A stretch of 64,000 nt of DNA from Pedobacter psychrotolerans (GCF_004340665.1 NZ_SLWO01000002.1:305587-369586), one strand, 5' to 3'. Positions 22,485-32,388 are shown, counted from the stretch's first letter. Program-made: numbers and translations. The notes: generated from the letters alone by a model not told the origin.

Positions 22485-23050
22485 GATGATTAGATCAATA
22501 TTTTTTACTCAGGTTAGCTGTAGAATTAAAACCGTAGACAGTTCCTTTTTCAATACAGTTATCCAAAGTAAACAGGTCAAGTTAGATAACTTGCCTATTT
22601 GGTGATGATTTGGTTAAAGGCACCAATTTATATAAAATTTACCAGTACAGCGAATCATATCTGGATTTCGCTATGGCAGATCAAAAATAATGTTCATTTA
22701 CAATCGGTTAAGCGGTGCTAACTTTATTAAAAAGGCGTTTATAAACTGTATTTAACAACGGGCTGATCAAAGCCTTTTGCAGTGGTGTTTTAATAGGTAT
22801 CATATTTGGTTATGGATAAACTTTACGCCAGAATAAAATCCGACAATACTGGAATGTAAAGTTAATTGAAATCAAAACCGTAAATGGAGATTATTGTTAA
22901 AAGTGCTGTAACAGATGTTCAATTACGACTGAAATGGTGATAAAAATCCACCCTGCAAAAATATTTAAACTACAAATATTGATGTCACACGATGTAATTC
23001 AGAACATTTGTAGCCTTTATTTAGCGATACGAACACCCGTTAAGATCAAA
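22485..23050. promoter_or_regulatory. Divergent regulatory region between the sensor-regulator and the GH10 xylanase
   Basis: This gene-poor 566-bp region must hold the leftward promoter of the regulator and the rightward promoter of GH10. It is AT-rich. No clear Bacteroidota promoter pair (TTTG and TAnnTTTG, the family consensus) could be assigned confidently. A possible 31-codon leftward reading frame lies at 22708-22803. Binding sites for the regulator are expected here, but no convincing direct repeat was found by eye. Confidence 0.5.
22708..22803 (-). CDS. Possible 31-residue small protein
   Basis: The frame starts with ATG at 22803, directly preceded by ATAACCAAAT, the same start context as the double esterase gene. 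It reads MIPIKTPLQKALISPLL, then a basic tail (YKRLFNKVSTA), then TAA. It could form an amphipathic helix. No family is recognised. It lies 223 bp upstream of the sensor-regulator, on the same strand. Evidence for translation is only the start context, so this is a weak call. Confidence 0.25.
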   Translation of the reverse strand: MIPIKTPLQKALISPLLNTVYKRLFNKVSTA

Positions 23051-23085
23051 ATGTGGCGAATTTGCAAATCCAAAAGAAACCAGAT

Positions 23086-24174
23086 ATGATAAAAAGGAAT
23101 GCTATTATGATGTGCGTTGTGCTCCTCATAATTACTTGCACAATAGTTACCGCTTTTAAACCCCTGCCCCTTACTACAAAAGGCTTAAAAGATTATTATC
23201 AAAATTACTTTCCGATTGGTGTTGCCGTTACCCCTCACGATTTAACAGGAGCCAACCGCGAATTGGTACTCAATCAGTTTAACAGTGTTACCGCAGAAAA
23301 CGCCATGAAAATGGGGCCTATCCATCCCACCGAAAATGAATACAACTGGAAAATAGGAGATTCGATAGCCACTTTTGCACGCAATAACCATTTAAAAATG
23401 AGGGGGCATTGCCTGGTTTGGTATAGCCAAACGCCACGCTGGTTATTTAAAGATGAGCAAGGCAATACCGTAACTAAAGAAGTATTACTTGGAAGATTAA
23501 AAGAACATATCCACACGGTTGTAAACCACTACAAAAAGGATATTTATGCCTGGGATGTGGTTAATGAAGTAATTGCTGACGATTCTACCTATTTCCGCAA
23601 TTCGCAATTGTATAAAATAGCTGGAGAAGATTTTGTGGAAATGGCGTTCCGCTATGCCCATGAAGCCGATCCTAAAGCCCGTTTGTTTTACAATGATTAC
23701 AATACCGAACAACCTAAAAAACGGGATAAGATTTATAAAATGCTGAAAGCCTTATTGGCCAAAGGTGTACCCATTCATGGTGTGGGCTTACAAGGACATT
23801 GGTCGTTAAGCCAGCCAAGCCGCTCCGAACTAGAAAAATCCATCACCATGTTTGCCAGCCTGGGTTTAGATATACAGATTACTGAATTGGATGTTTCCGT
23901 TTATGCAGGCAATCAGGGCGGTCAGCTCATTCAGAATGCAGCGCAAAATGCTAAAGCAGAATTTACACCAGAAATGGAATCCCGCCAGCTTGAACAATAC
24001 AAAATGATCTTCGAAGTATTGAGGAAATACAAGAAAAACATCACTGGAGTCACTTTTTGGAATCTTTCTGACCGGTACACTTGGCTGGATGGGCGTGGCA
24101 AAAAAAATTATCCACTATTATTTGACACTGAGCTAAAACCAAAGAAAGCATTCTACGAAGTAACAAAATTTTAA
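23086..24174 (+). CDS. GH10 endo-1,4-beta-xylanase
   Basis: This 362-residue secreted TIM-barrel enzyme cleaves the xylan backbone internally. The ATG at 23086 (MIKRNAIMMC) is chosen because it begins a good signal peptide. A GTG at 23053 would only add a polar extension. Family 10 signatures are complete: VTAENAMKMGPIHP (about 68-81), RGHCLVWYSQTPRWL (about 106-120), acid/base Glu161 in WDVVNEV and nucleophile Glu267 in ITELDV. WNLSDRYTWLDG follows near the end. It is a catalytic domain only, with no CBM. The upstream 13-codon frame starting at 23051 ends in TGA overlapping the ATG; this is probably chance. It heads the rightward run GH10-GH3-GH67, and the divergent regulator gene suggests shared control. 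Confidence 0.95.
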   Translation: MIKRNAIMMCVVLLIITCTIVTAFKPLPLTTKGLKDYYQNYFPIGVAVTPHDLTGANRELVLNQFNSVTAENAMKMGPIHPTENEYNWKIGDSIATFARNNHLKMRGHCLVWYSQTPRWLFKDEQGNTVTKEVLLGRLKEHIHTVVNHYKKDIYAWDVVNEVIADDSTYFRNSQLYKIAGEDFVEMAFRYAHEADPKARLFYNDYNTEQPKKRDKIYKMLKALLAKGVPIHGVGLQGHWSLSQPSRSELEKSITMFASLGLDIQITELDVSVYAGNQGGQLIQNAAQNAKAEFTPEMESRQLEQYKMIFEVLRKYKKNITGVTFWNLSDRYTWLDGRGKKNYPLLFDTELKPKKAFYEVTKF

Positions 24175-24350
24175 TCTACCTTCTTAAATAGCAATCACTT
24201 CGCAATAAAGCAACAATAAGCAGTATTCAAAATACCTAAAATTAACGATAACCAAAATAAGCCCAAAGTAGTGAATGGGTTAAAAATAAAGGAACCTTTC
24301 GCTAAAACGATTAATTCGCCACAAACATAGTCGGCATCTAACCAAACCCT

Positions 24351-26975
24351 ATGAGAAAAACCAAATATTTAAAGATCTTAATTACCTTATTAATTTTTAC
24401 GGGAATCCGCTCCGTTAAGGCGCAACAATACCCTTTTCAAGATTATAAGCTGCCTTTTGAAAAAAGAGTTGACGACTTGGTTTCCCGACTGACACTGGAA
24501 GAAAAAGTCTTTCAAATGCTCAACTCCGCCCCCGCCATTCCCAGGTTGAAAATACCAGCATACGATTGGTGGAACGAAACCCTTCACGGCGTAGCGCGTA
24601 CTCCATTCAAAGTAACCGTGTTTCCACAAGCCATTGCCATGGCTGCCACTTTTGATTCGGATGCACTATTTAAAATGGCTGATTATTCTGCATTGGAAGG
24701 TCGTGCCATTTATAACAAAGCAGTTGAATTAGGCAGAACGAATGAACGTTACCTGGGTTTAACCTATTGGACACCTAATATTAATATTTTTCGTGATCCC
24801 CGCTGGGGAAGAGGACAGGAAACTTATGGTGAAGATCCTTATTTAACGGCTACTTTAGGCGATGCTTTTGTAAGAGGCCTGCAAGGTGATGATCCAAAAT
24901 ACCTGAAAGCCGCCGCCTGTGCCAAACACTATGCCGTACACAGTGGCCCTGAACCATTGCGACATGTTTTTAATGCTGATGTAAGTAAGTTCGATCTTTG
25001 GGATACCTATCTACCCGCTTTCGAAAAACTGGTTACCCAATCGAAAGTGGCAGGTGTAATGTGTGCCTACAACGCTTTTCAAGGACAACCTTGCTGCGCC
25101 AGCGATTTATTGATGACAGACATCCTGCGGAAGCAGTGGAACTTTACCGGCTATGTTACTTCAGATTGCTGGGCGATAGATGATTTCTATAAAAACCATA
25201 AAACCCATAAAGATGCTGCAGCAGCCTCTGCCGACGCAGTTTTTCATGGCACCGATATCGATTGTGGCACCGAAGCCTATAAAGCTTTGCTCACCGCAGT
25301 TAAAAACGGCATCATTACAGAAAAAGACATCGATGTTTCCATCAAGCGTTTATTTATGATCCGTTTTAGGCTTGGCATGTTTGATCCCGCAGCGATGGTG
25401 AAATATGCCAATACCCCCATTACCGTATTGGAAAGCGACGATCACAAAGCCCATTCCTTAAAAATGGCCCGCGAATCGATGGTTTTACTTCGCAACGAAG
25501 CCAATACCCTTCCTTTAAAGAAAGGCCTGAAGAAAATAGTGGTGTTAGGCCCGAATGCTGATAACGCCATAGCCGTTTTAGGCAACTACAACGGTACGCC
25601 ATCTAAAATCACCACTGTTTTAGAAGGAATTAAGAACAAAGTTGGTCAAAACACCCAAGTGGTTTATGAGCAAGCCGTATCTTTCACCAACGATACTCTT
25701 TTAAATTACCTCAACCTGGATCAGCAACTTGCCATTGATGGGAAACCGGGATTTAAAGCTGAATATTTTAAAGGCCAAAATCTGGAAGGCACACCTGTAT
25801 TCAGCCAAATGGAAAGCAGCCTGAAACACGAGTGGCAGGAAGGACAGCAAATGGAAGGAGGTCTCACCGCCAATCACTTCTCTGCCCGTTATTCCACTAA
25901 TTTTAAAGCAGCGCAAACCGGCAACATGACTTTCGAACTGGAAGGAGATGATGGTTACCGACTATTTATCAATGGAAAAAAAGTATTGGATGCCTGGTCA
26001 AGAAACCGTTGGGGAGCGCAAACCTATAAATTGGCAACCGTTAAAGACAGTACGTACAACTTAGTAATTGAATACTGGCAGGGTGAAGGCGCAGCTAAAA
26101 TCCGTTTTTCTGGAGGTACATTTATGCGCACCGATTTTAATGCCTTAGTGAAACGACACCAGGATGCCGATGCCTTTGTTTTTGTGGGTGGCATTTCCCC
26201 TCAACTGGAAGGAGAAGAAATGAAAGTCGACCTTCCGGGTTTTAGCGGTGGCGATAGAACCTCCATCATGCTTCCGCAGGCACAAACTGCCTTGCTGAAA
26301 GCCTTAAAAAACAGTGGCAAACCTGTTGTTTTTGTCATGATGACGGGAAGTGCCATTGCTATTCCTTGGGAAGCAGAAAATATCCCGGCTATTGTAAATG
26401 CCTGGTATGGCGGTCAATCGGCCGGTACTGCCGTGGCTGACCTGCTTTTTGGCGACTATAATCCATCCGGCAGGCTACCCGTAACCTTCTACAAAAGCGA
26501 TCAAGATCTGGCCAATTTTAATGATTACAGCATGGAAAACCGGACTTACCGCTATTTTAAAGGCAAACCACTTTTTGGCTTCGGCTATGGTTTAAGCTAT
26601 ACTTCATTTCGCTATGAAGGCTTAACCACGCCAGCCAACATTAAATCTGGTAAGGGCACTACCCTTTCGGTGAAGATTACCAACACCGGAAAAATGCAAG
26701 GCGATGAAGTGGTGCAATTGTATGTAACGCATAGCGATTCAGCCATTAAAACCGCCAGAAAAGCATTAAAAGGTTTTCAAAGGGTTAACCTCGCACCCGG
26801 TAAAAGCCAACTCATTAGTTTTAACCTGCAACCTGGCGATCTTACTTATATAGATGAAAACGGACAAAAGAAACCACTCACAGGAAAAATCAGCCTTTCT
26901 GTAGGCGGCAGTCAGCCCGATGAAACCTTAAAAACAAGTGGAAATATTTTAAGCCAAACGCTCAACATCAACTAA
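24351..26975 (+). CDS. GH3 beta-xylosidase with PA14 insert
   Basis: This 874-residue secreted enzyme (signal peptide about 1-24) should release xylose from xylo-oligosaccharides. Domain order: GH3 N-terminal barrel (about 30-340) with NIFRDPRWGRGQETYGEDP (145-163), AKHYAVHSGPE and nucleophile Asp272 in VTSDCWAID; GH3 C-terminal sandwich; a PA14 domain inserted at about 467-605 (AEYFKGQNLEG, EGDDGYRLFINGKKV). The sandwich then resumes (FVGGISPQLEGEEM, GGQSAGTAVADLLFGDYNPS) and a fibronectin-III-like tail ends the protein. The WNETLHGVAR motif fits the xylosidase-like GH3 branch. The GH67 start codon follows one base after the stop, so the two are translationally coupled. A TAACCAAA motif precedes the ATG. 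Confidence 0.94.
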   Translation: MRKTKYLKILITLLIFTGIRSVKAQQYPFQDYKLPFEKRVDDLVSRLTLEEKVFQMLNSAPAIPRLKIPAYDWWNETLHGVARTPFKVTVFPQAIAMAATFDSDALFKMADYSALEGRAIYNKAVELGRTNERYLGLTYWTPNINIFRDPRWGRGQETYGEDPYLTATLGDAFVRGLQGDDPKYLKAAACAKHYAVHSGPEPLRHVFNADVSKFDLWDTYLPAFEKLVTQSKVAGVMCAYNAFQGQPCCASDLLMTDILRKQWNFTGYVTSDCWAIDDFYKNHKTHKDAAAASADAVFHGTDIDCGTEAYKALLTAVKNGIITEKDIDVSIKRLFMIRFRLGMFDPAAMVKYANTPITVLESDDHKAHSLKMARESMVLLRNEANTLPLKKGLKKIVVLGPNADNAIAVLGNYNGTPSKITTVLEGIKNKVGQNTQVVYEQAVSFTNDTLLNYLNLDQQLAIDGKPGFKAEYFKGQNLEGTPVFSQMESSLKHEWQEGQQMEGGLTANHFSARYSTNFKAAQTGNMTFELEGDDGYRLFINGKKVLDAWSRNRWGAQTYKLATVKDSTYNLVIEYWQGEGAAKIRFSGGTFMRTDFNALVKRHQDADAFVFVGGISPQLEGEEMKVDLPGFSGGDRTSIMLPQAQTALLKALKNSGKPVVFVMMTGSAIAIPWEAENIPAIVNAWYGGQSAGTAVADLLFGDYNPSGRLPVTFYKSDQDLANFNDYSMENRTYRYFKGKPLFGFGYGLSYTSFRYEGLTTPANIKSGKGTTLSVKITNTGKMQGDEVVQLYVTHSDSAIKTARKALKGFQRVNLAPGKSQLISFNLQPGDLTYIDENGQKKPLTGKISLSVGGSQPDETLKTSGNILSQTLNIN

Positions 26976-26976
26976 A

Positions 26977-29019
26977 ATGAAAAAGACCACACTCCTGCTA
27001 CTGGCTCTACTGACCTGTACCTATTTTGCAAAAGCAGAAGACGGGCATGAGCTTTGGCTGCGCAATAAATCTGCAACAAATGTCAATATTCAGACGGCTA
27101 AGAAATCTCCGGTTTTGGATATAGCAATTAATGAGCTTAAAAAAGGATGGCTGGGAAAAAACGATGCAAAACTGAAGTTCGAATTTTCGACTGATGCATC
27201 CATCAAAGGGGATGGCTTTCGCCTGGAACGCTCCACTATCAAGGCTAAAACGGATTTGGGCATCTTATACGGCACTTTCGAAATGTTAAGGCGACAATAC
27301 CTGGGCAAAGCCGATGAAAACTTTAGTTCCAATCCCTCCTACTCCCGTAGAATTTTGAATCATTGGGATAACCTCGATGGATCAGTGGAGCGTGGCTATG
27401 CCGGAAAATCCATCTTTTGGCGAAACGATCAGGATTTAACGATCAGCCAGGCCGATCGGGAACTTTATCAATTATATGGCAGGGCAAATGCCTCCGTCGG
27501 AATAAATGGCACCGTGCTTAATAACGTGAATGCTTCTGCAAAAATACTCACTGCACCTTACCTTAAAAAGGTTCAGGCCATTGCTGGAATTTTGCGTCCA
27601 TATGGTTTAAAGGTTTATCTGTCTGTGAATTTTTCCGCTCCGGTTACGATTGGAAAATTAAAAACCGCCGATCCGCTTGATGCACAGGTACGGAAATGGT
27701 GGGCAGATAAGGCTAAAGAAATATACCAGCTCGTTCCTGATTTTGGCGGATTTCTGGTGAAGGCCAATAGCGAAGGGCAACCCGGCCCACAAGATTTTGG
27801 CCGCACACATGTAGATGGTGCGAACATGATGGCCGATGCTGTAGCCCCTTTCGGTGGAATAGTCATGTGGCGGGCTTTTGTTTACCAAACCAGTGAACAA
27901 GATCGTACCAAGCAAGCTTATAACGAGTTTCTTCATTACGATGGTCAATTCAAAAAAAATGTGATCCTACAGGTCAAAAACGGACCACTTGATTTTCAGC
28001 CCCGCGAACCTTTCAGTGCCTTATTCGGTGCCATGAATCAAACTCCGGTAATGCCAGAATTTCAGATTACACAGGAATACCTCGGCCAATCCAAACAACT
28101 TGCCTTCCTCTCTACCCTTTGGGAAGAATGTTTGAACAGTGATACTTACCAAAAAGGAAAAGGCAGCACCGTAGCCGCCTGTACCGATGGTACACTCAGC
28201 AAAAACCCTTTAACAGCCATTGCCGGTGTAGCCAATATCGGATCAGACCGAAACTGGACCGGCCATATTTTTGCACAATCCAACTGGTATGCCTTTGGCA
28301 GATTGGCCTGGAACAATCAGCTTAAAAGTGAAGACATTGCCGACGAGTGGATCAGGCAAACATTTTTAGATGCCGGGGAGAAAGCAAAAGACCAGGCCTT
28401 TGTGAAACCCGTTAAAGAAATGATGCTCGAAAGTCGAGAAGCGATAGTAAATTACATGATGCCGCTTGGCTTACACCACATCTTTGCCGAAGGACACCAT
28501 TATGGGCCTGCACCTTGGTTTGCGAACACTAAAATCCGGGCCGATTGGACTTCTGTCTATTACCATAAGGCAGATACAATAGGCCTCGGCTTTAACCGGA
28601 GCCATACCGGAAGCAATTCTGTAGAACAATACCATGAACCACTTCGATCCAAATTAGATAACCTGGCCACCTGTCCGGAAGAATACCTCCTGTGGTTTCA
28701 TCATGTACCCTGGACTTATAAACTTAAAAACGGCAAAGATCTATGGACCGAATTGTGCTACCGCTACGATACAGGCGTGCAGCAGGTACGGACTTTTCAA
28801 AAAACGTGGGATAAAGTGCATGGACTGGTAGATGAAGAACGTTTCACCGCAGTACAATCTAAACTACGAACACAAAGCCGCGATGCACAAATCTGGAAAG
28901 ATGCTTGTCTGTTATATTTCCAAACCTTTAGTAAAAGAGATATCCCCTATGATATTGAGCGGCCAGTTCATGATTTGGAAGCGTTGAAAAAGCTGACAAA
29001 AAGCAAAAGCTATGAGTAG
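26977..29019 (+). CDS. GH67 alpha-glucuronidase
   Basis: This 680-residue secreted enzyme (signal peptide about 1-20) removes (4-O-methyl-)glucuronic acid from the terminal xylose of xylo-oligosaccharides. It has the family's N-terminal beta domain, a central TIM barrel and a helical C-terminal dimerisation domain. The catalytic set fits the spacing known for Cellvibrio GlcA67A (Glu292/Asp365/Glu393): Glu266 (VKANSEGQPGP), Asp339 (KNGPLDFQPREP) and Glu367 (FQITQEYLGQ). FAEGHHYGPAPW and YHKADTIGLGFNRS are also intact. The length is normal for GH67. GH67 acts after an endo-xylanase has cut the backbone, matching the GH10-GH3-GH67 gene order. The gene starts one base after the GH3 stop. Confidence 0.95.
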   Translation: MKKTTLLLLALLTCTYFAKAEDGHELWLRNKSATNVNIQTAKKSPVLDIAINELKKGWLGKNDAKLKFEFSTDASIKGDGFRLERSTIKAKTDLGILYGTFEMLRRQYLGKADENFSSNPSYSRRILNHWDNLDGSVERGYAGKSIFWRNDQDLTISQADRELYQLYGRANASVGINGTVLNNVNASAKILTAPYLKKVQAIAGILRPYGLKVYLSVNFSAPVTIGKLKTADPLDAQVRKWWADKAKEIYQLVPDFGGFLVKANSEGQPGPQDFGRTHVDGANMMADAVAPFGGIVMWRAFVYQTSEQDRTKQAYNEFLHYDGQFKKNVILQVKNGPLDFQPREPFSALFGAMNQTPVMPEFQITQEYLGQSKQLAFLSTLWEECLNSDTYQKGKGSTVAACTDGTLSKNPLTAIAGVANIGSDRNWTGHIFAQSNWYAFGRLAWNNQLKSEDIADEWIRQTFLDAGEKAKDQAFVKPVKEMMLESREAIVNYMMPLGLHHIFAEGHHYGPAPWFANTKIRADWTSVYYHKADTIGLGFNRSHTGSNSVEQYHEPLRSKLDNLATCPEEYLLWFHHVPWTYKLKNGKDLWTELCYRYDTGVQQVRTFQKTWDKVHGLVDEERFTAVQSKLRTQSRDAQIWKDACLLYFQTFSKRDIPYDIERPVHDLEALKKLTKSKSYE

Positions 29020-29041
29020 CGTTTTTTAAGATTTCATAGTG

Positions 29042-29144
29042 TCGTCATTGCTGAGGAAACCTTTCTAGCGACGAAGCAATCTGTTTTAACAAATCGGATT
29101 GCTTCACTCCATCACTAAACCCTACCCTTCAGTTCGCAATGACG
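29042..29144. repeat. Dispersed repeat, family C
   Basis: This element of about 100 bp begins CGTCATTG and ends CGCAATGACG, with an inner pair (AAGCAATC / GATTGCTT), so it can fold into a long nested hairpin. Four tandem relatives lie at 40309-40783 and a half copy at 5268-5312. A truncated second start (TCGTCGTTGCTGAGGCGG) follows at 29157. It lies between the converging GH67 and hydrolase genes. Confidence 0.7.
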
Positions 29145-29200
29145 AATTTTTGTATTGTCGTCGTTGCTGAGGCGGCTTCCGCACACCTTACTAATTAAGA

Positions 29201-29222
29201 AGCCAGGATATCCATCCTGGCT
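29201..29222. terminator. Hairpin between converging genes
   Basis: Perfect 9-bp stem AGCCAGGAT / ATCCTGGCT with a 4-base loop. It sits 29 bp past the stop of the leftward hydrolase gene and 180 bp past GH67. The flanking T-tract is poor on both strands, so it may be a weak bidirectional terminator or RNA 3'-end stabiliser. Confidence 0.45.
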
Positions 29223-29251
29223 AACTTATCATTAACTAACTCATAATACAT

Positions 29252-30337
29252 TTACCTGAAATTTTTCTTCAGCCAATCTTTTATAATAGATAGTGCCTGG
29301 AGGGAAAACCCGGTCTTAATCTTCGCACTTTCTGCATTATCGCAGGTAGTGCAAGCCAGAAACAAGTGGTTTAAACCTGGAAGCTTAATCGTAGTCACGT
29401 TTTTATTTCCTCCAGTCAAGGCAAAGTTTTTCCAGTTGCTTAAATTTTCATCTGCTGCAACCATTAAATCTTTATCACCATTGAGTGCCAGAATCGGAAC
29501 CTTAATCTTCGAAATAGTACTTTTAGCATCATATCTGATGAAATAGCGATACCATGGCCCCGTTGCATTTTTAACATAACTGTAAATGGGGAATCGAAAA
29601 TGATCAAATTCAATATTCAGCATTTTAAAATAAGCATCATCCTTAACCTTCCAGGCGGCATAAGCTTCATTTAACTTTGCTTCCAAACTGTCTGAATCCG
29701 CATATCGAAAAGCTGTTTCAAACATGATCCGGTTGATGTCATTTGCACGTTTTTTATCATAATCCTGTAATGCAGAATGATTAACCAAGTCTTCATTCTG
29801 TTTAAGCTGTGCTTCCAATCCACTCATGGCCAACCCCGCAATGCTGATCAAAAACTTAACATCCTTACTTTTAGCTGCAGCAATGGAAATCACTGCCCCT
29901 CCTTCACTATGGCCTAATAATCCAATTTTATTTAAATCCACATCATTCCTTTTCTTTAGGTAACCCACTGCAGCTAAGGCATCTGCTGCAAAATCACCCG
30001 TGGTGGCGGTTTCATAAATACCAGTAGTTTTTCCCTGTCCACGATCATCAGTTCTTAAAACAGCTATTCCGTTTTGATTTAAATAATTAGCGATCTCCAG
30101 GAAAATTTTATGCCCTGCCATCGTTCCATCCCTGTCCTGCTTTCCCGTTCCGGAAACAATCAACACCGTAGGAAAAGACTTTAAATGAGCAGGCTTGCTA
30201 AAAGTACCCCCATAAGTGATTTCCCCATCTGCACTTTTAAAAATGATACTATCTGCCATAATGCCAACACTTGCAGTTTGCTGAGCATAGGCATCAAGGT
30301 TATAAAGAAACATCAAGGCTAAAATGATTTTTTTCAT
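29252..30337 (-). CDS. Secreted alpha/beta hydrolase
   Basis: This 361-residue protein with a signal peptide (about 1-18) has the alpha/beta hydrolase fold of dipeptidyl-peptidase/acyl-hydrolase-like enzymes. The oxyanion region is VSGTGKQDRDG, the strand-loop DDRGQGKT, the nucleophile Ser144 in GLLGHSEGGAV, the acid Asp290 or Asp288 (NGDKDLMV) and the His324 (GLNHLF). A two-Cys motif (CTTC) follows the His. Family relatives hydrolyse esters, thioesters or peptides; the substrate is not predictable here. The ATG overlaps the stop of the upstream thioredoxin-like gene as TAATG, so the two products are made together. It is the last gene of the sigma/FecR/SusCD operon. Confidence 0.85.
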   Translation of the reverse strand: MKKIILALMFLYNLDAYAQQTASVGIMADSIIFKSADGEITYGGTFSKPAHLKSFPTVLIVSGTGKQDRDGTMAGHKIFLEIANYLNQNGIAVLRTDDRGQGKTTGIYETATTGDFAADALAAVGYLKKRNDVDLNKIGLLGHSEGGAVISIAAAKSKDVKFLISIAGLAMSGLEAQLKQNEDLVNHSALQDYDKKRANDINRIMFETAFRYADSDSLEAKLNEAYAAWKVKDDAYFKMLNIEFDHFRFPIYSYVKNATGPWYRYFIRYDAKSTISKIKVPILALNGDKDLMVAADENLSNWKNFALTGGNKNVTTIKLPGLNHLFLACTTCDNAESAKIKTGFSLQALSIIKDWLKKNFR

Positions 30338-32334
30338 TATTTAATTTCCTTTGTAATGTTTACCATCGTTGAAATTTCATCAGCCAACTGCGTAGCGCTT
30401 CCTTTAAAGCCTACAGATCTGAATCTGGCGTTTCCGTTTTTATCCACCACGATTTTTTGCGGAATACCTGAAATTTTGAAGGTTTGGCAAACCCGGTTAA
30501 ATACCTCGCCAGTGGCCTTTGCATTAGCTATTTTGTTATCAAATAAAACATTGAAAGGATAATTATTTGCCTTGATGTATTCAGCTACTTCCTTTTTATA
30601 GGCATCTCCCCGCTCCTCAGTATCTATAAAATAAAATACCACGTCAGAATCTTTTGCATACTTTTCTACAGCCAGCTTCATCCCCGGAAAAGATGCCTTA
30701 CAAGGCACACACCAGGTAGCCCAGAAATCGAAGACAACCGTTTTACCCTTCAAATCACTTAGTTTAACAGTTTTTCCATTCAAATCCTGCATGGCGAAAT
30801 CAACCATGGGAATATTTAATTGTTCCTTCAGAATTTCATCCTTCATTTGCTGGCTTCCGGTTTTATTACTAAGCGAAGTCAGGTAAGCCTCAAAACCTTT
30901 GTCGCTTCCCTTTTCTTTAAAGTATGCTGCCTTAAGCAGAGCAAGCATATCGGCACTGGCCTGATTTTCATAAACACTTTTAGTCAACAGGGTTTTAAGT
31001 CTTTCTTTATAACCCAATTTAGATAAGCTTACGGAAAACTCATTGTTAAAACCTGCATTCTGGTAGCCCAGAATGGGTTGGGCTTTTTCACCATAAGACA
31101 AGGCTTCCTTATAGCGGCCGACATGGTTAAGTAACTGCATGTGATCGGTAACCAGCTGCTTAGCCAGGCTCGTATTTATCATTTCTACCCATTCTTTGGG
31201 CGAGAGATAACTATATTCTTGTGGTTGATTGGTACGGAGATATTCCAAACGTTTAATTAGCTTATCAGAAACCTTTAGCAGGACTTTTGAATCAACCTCC
31301 TTTTTCTTTAGTGGAATATCTACGATTTTATAATAAAGAAAATTGACCATACTAAAAGTAAGGCTGTTGAGGTAACGATCTAATTCTATGTAGTTTTTAT
31401 CCAGGAAGCTGCTTAATACAATAATATTTTGCTTGATCACGGCGTAATTGATCCGGTTATCTTCGTTAAAGGATTTATCCGTTCCTTCTTCCGGAAAATA
31501 TGTGATAAACTTTTTATATCCCATCACAATTACATTAAGATCGCTTCCGGATGGAATGGCTTTAAATGCCGCAAGCCTGGCTAAACTGCCTTTCGGAAAT
31601 TTTTGCATCAATACCTGTTCAATGGAATCAGCTGCAGCCTTATCCTGAAGCAAGCGAAGATCAATCTTTCTGGCATTTAACAAATCACTTTCTGTGGCAT
31701 CTGCCCTTTTCAAATATGCCAAAACCCTCTGCAGGCGAGGGCGTGCATCCGTTTTAAACGCAGCTGCAATGGCTGCGGCATAAGGATAAACCAGAATTGA
31801 TTTAGCATCTTGGTTATAAGTGATTTCCTGGTTTAACCAATGATAAGTTGCCGAATCACTGATCCCCTCAAATTTGATATAATCCGGAATATCCATCCCA
31901 TACTTTGGTGAGCGAGACAAGCCCCATCCGGCATAAGCGCCTTTGGCCATTAAGCCAGCTCTTTTTTGATCCCGCATCATGAGGAAGTATCCTTGGTCAT
32001 GGTTATTGTCAATCAAGGTATCTGCCTTGAATTTAAAGGCGAGTAAACCACAATCTTTTGGAACAATTACAGATACATTCCATTCATTTCCTGTCTTTTT
32101 AAGGCTAATATCACTGGCATACCATTGATAATGCTGATATGCATACATAACTGCTGAAACTATCTTTTGATTTTTCAAAGGGGTGTTATTGGCATCATAT
32201 ACCACTTTAATGGTATCGCCGTTTTTTACGATTTCAGGGATAGATCGAAAATTACTTTTTGATTGTGAAAAAGCAACTATTGAAATAAAAGTGAGTGCGA
32301 TAAAGAATACAAGGGATATGTTTTTTCTTTTCAT
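30337..32334 (-). CDS. TlpA-like thioredoxin-domain protein with large N-terminal region
   Basis: This 665-residue exported protein (signal peptide about 1-23) has a thioredoxin/TlpA domain in its last ~145 residues. It contains the redox pair Cys542-x-x-Cys545 (FDFWATWCVPCKASFPGM), the cis-proline region SGIPQK (about 625) and the family pattern LKGKTVVFDFWATWC. The roughly 500-residue N-terminal part is helical and TPR-like in look, with an early beta region. It is not assigned to a known function. Such proteins are frequent beside SusC/SusD genes in Sphingobacteriaceae and presumably reduce disulfides or cytochrome c partners in the periplasm. A stem (CTGGGTTT / AAACCCAG) ends one base before the start codon and could hide it. 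The stop overlaps the downstream hydrolase start. Confidence 0.88.
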   Translation of the reverse strand: MKRKNISLVFFIALTFISIVAFSQSKSNFRSIPEIVKNGDTIKVVYDANNTPLKNQKIVSAVMYAYQHYQWYASDISLKKTGNEWNVSVIVPKDCGLLAFKFKADTLIDNNHDQGYFLMMRDQKRAGLMAKGAYAGWGLSRSPKYGMDIPDYIKFEGISDSATYHWLNQEITYNQDAKSILVYPYAAAIAAAFKTDARPRLQRVLAYLKRADATESDLLNARKIDLRLLQDKAAADSIEQVLMQKFPKGSLARLAAFKAIPSGSDLNVIVMGYKKFITYFPEEGTDKSFNEDNRINYAVIKQNIIVLSSFLDKNYIELDRYLNSLTFSMVNFLYYKIVDIPLKKKEVDSKVLLKVSDKLIKRLEYLRTNQPQEYSYLSPKEWVEMINTSLAKQLVTDHMQLLNHVGRYKEALSYGEKAQPILGYQNAGFNNEFSVSLSKLGYKERLKTLLTKSVYENQASADMLALLKAAYFKEKGSDKGFEAYLTSLSNKTGSQQMKDEILKEQLNIPMVDFAMQDLNGKTVKLSDLKGKTVVFDFWATWCVPCKASFPGMKLAVEKYAKDSDVVFYFIDTEERGDAYKKEVAEYIKANNYPFNVLFDNKIANAKATGEVFNRVCQTFKISGIPQKIVVDKNGNARFRSVGFKGSATQLADEISTMVNITKEIK

Positions 32335-32388
32335 CTGGGTTTCATTAACCGCCAGGATAAAACCCAGCGGTAATTTTTGTGTGTTGTG

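Noticed and set aside
23053..23085. GTG start extending the GH10 protein by 11 residues
   Set aside because: The ATG at 23086 begins a normal signal peptide; the extension is polar and would block it.
23051..23089. 13-codon frame overlapping the GH10 start as ATGA
   Set aside because: Too short to judge; a stop in this register is expected by chance whenever ATG is followed by A.
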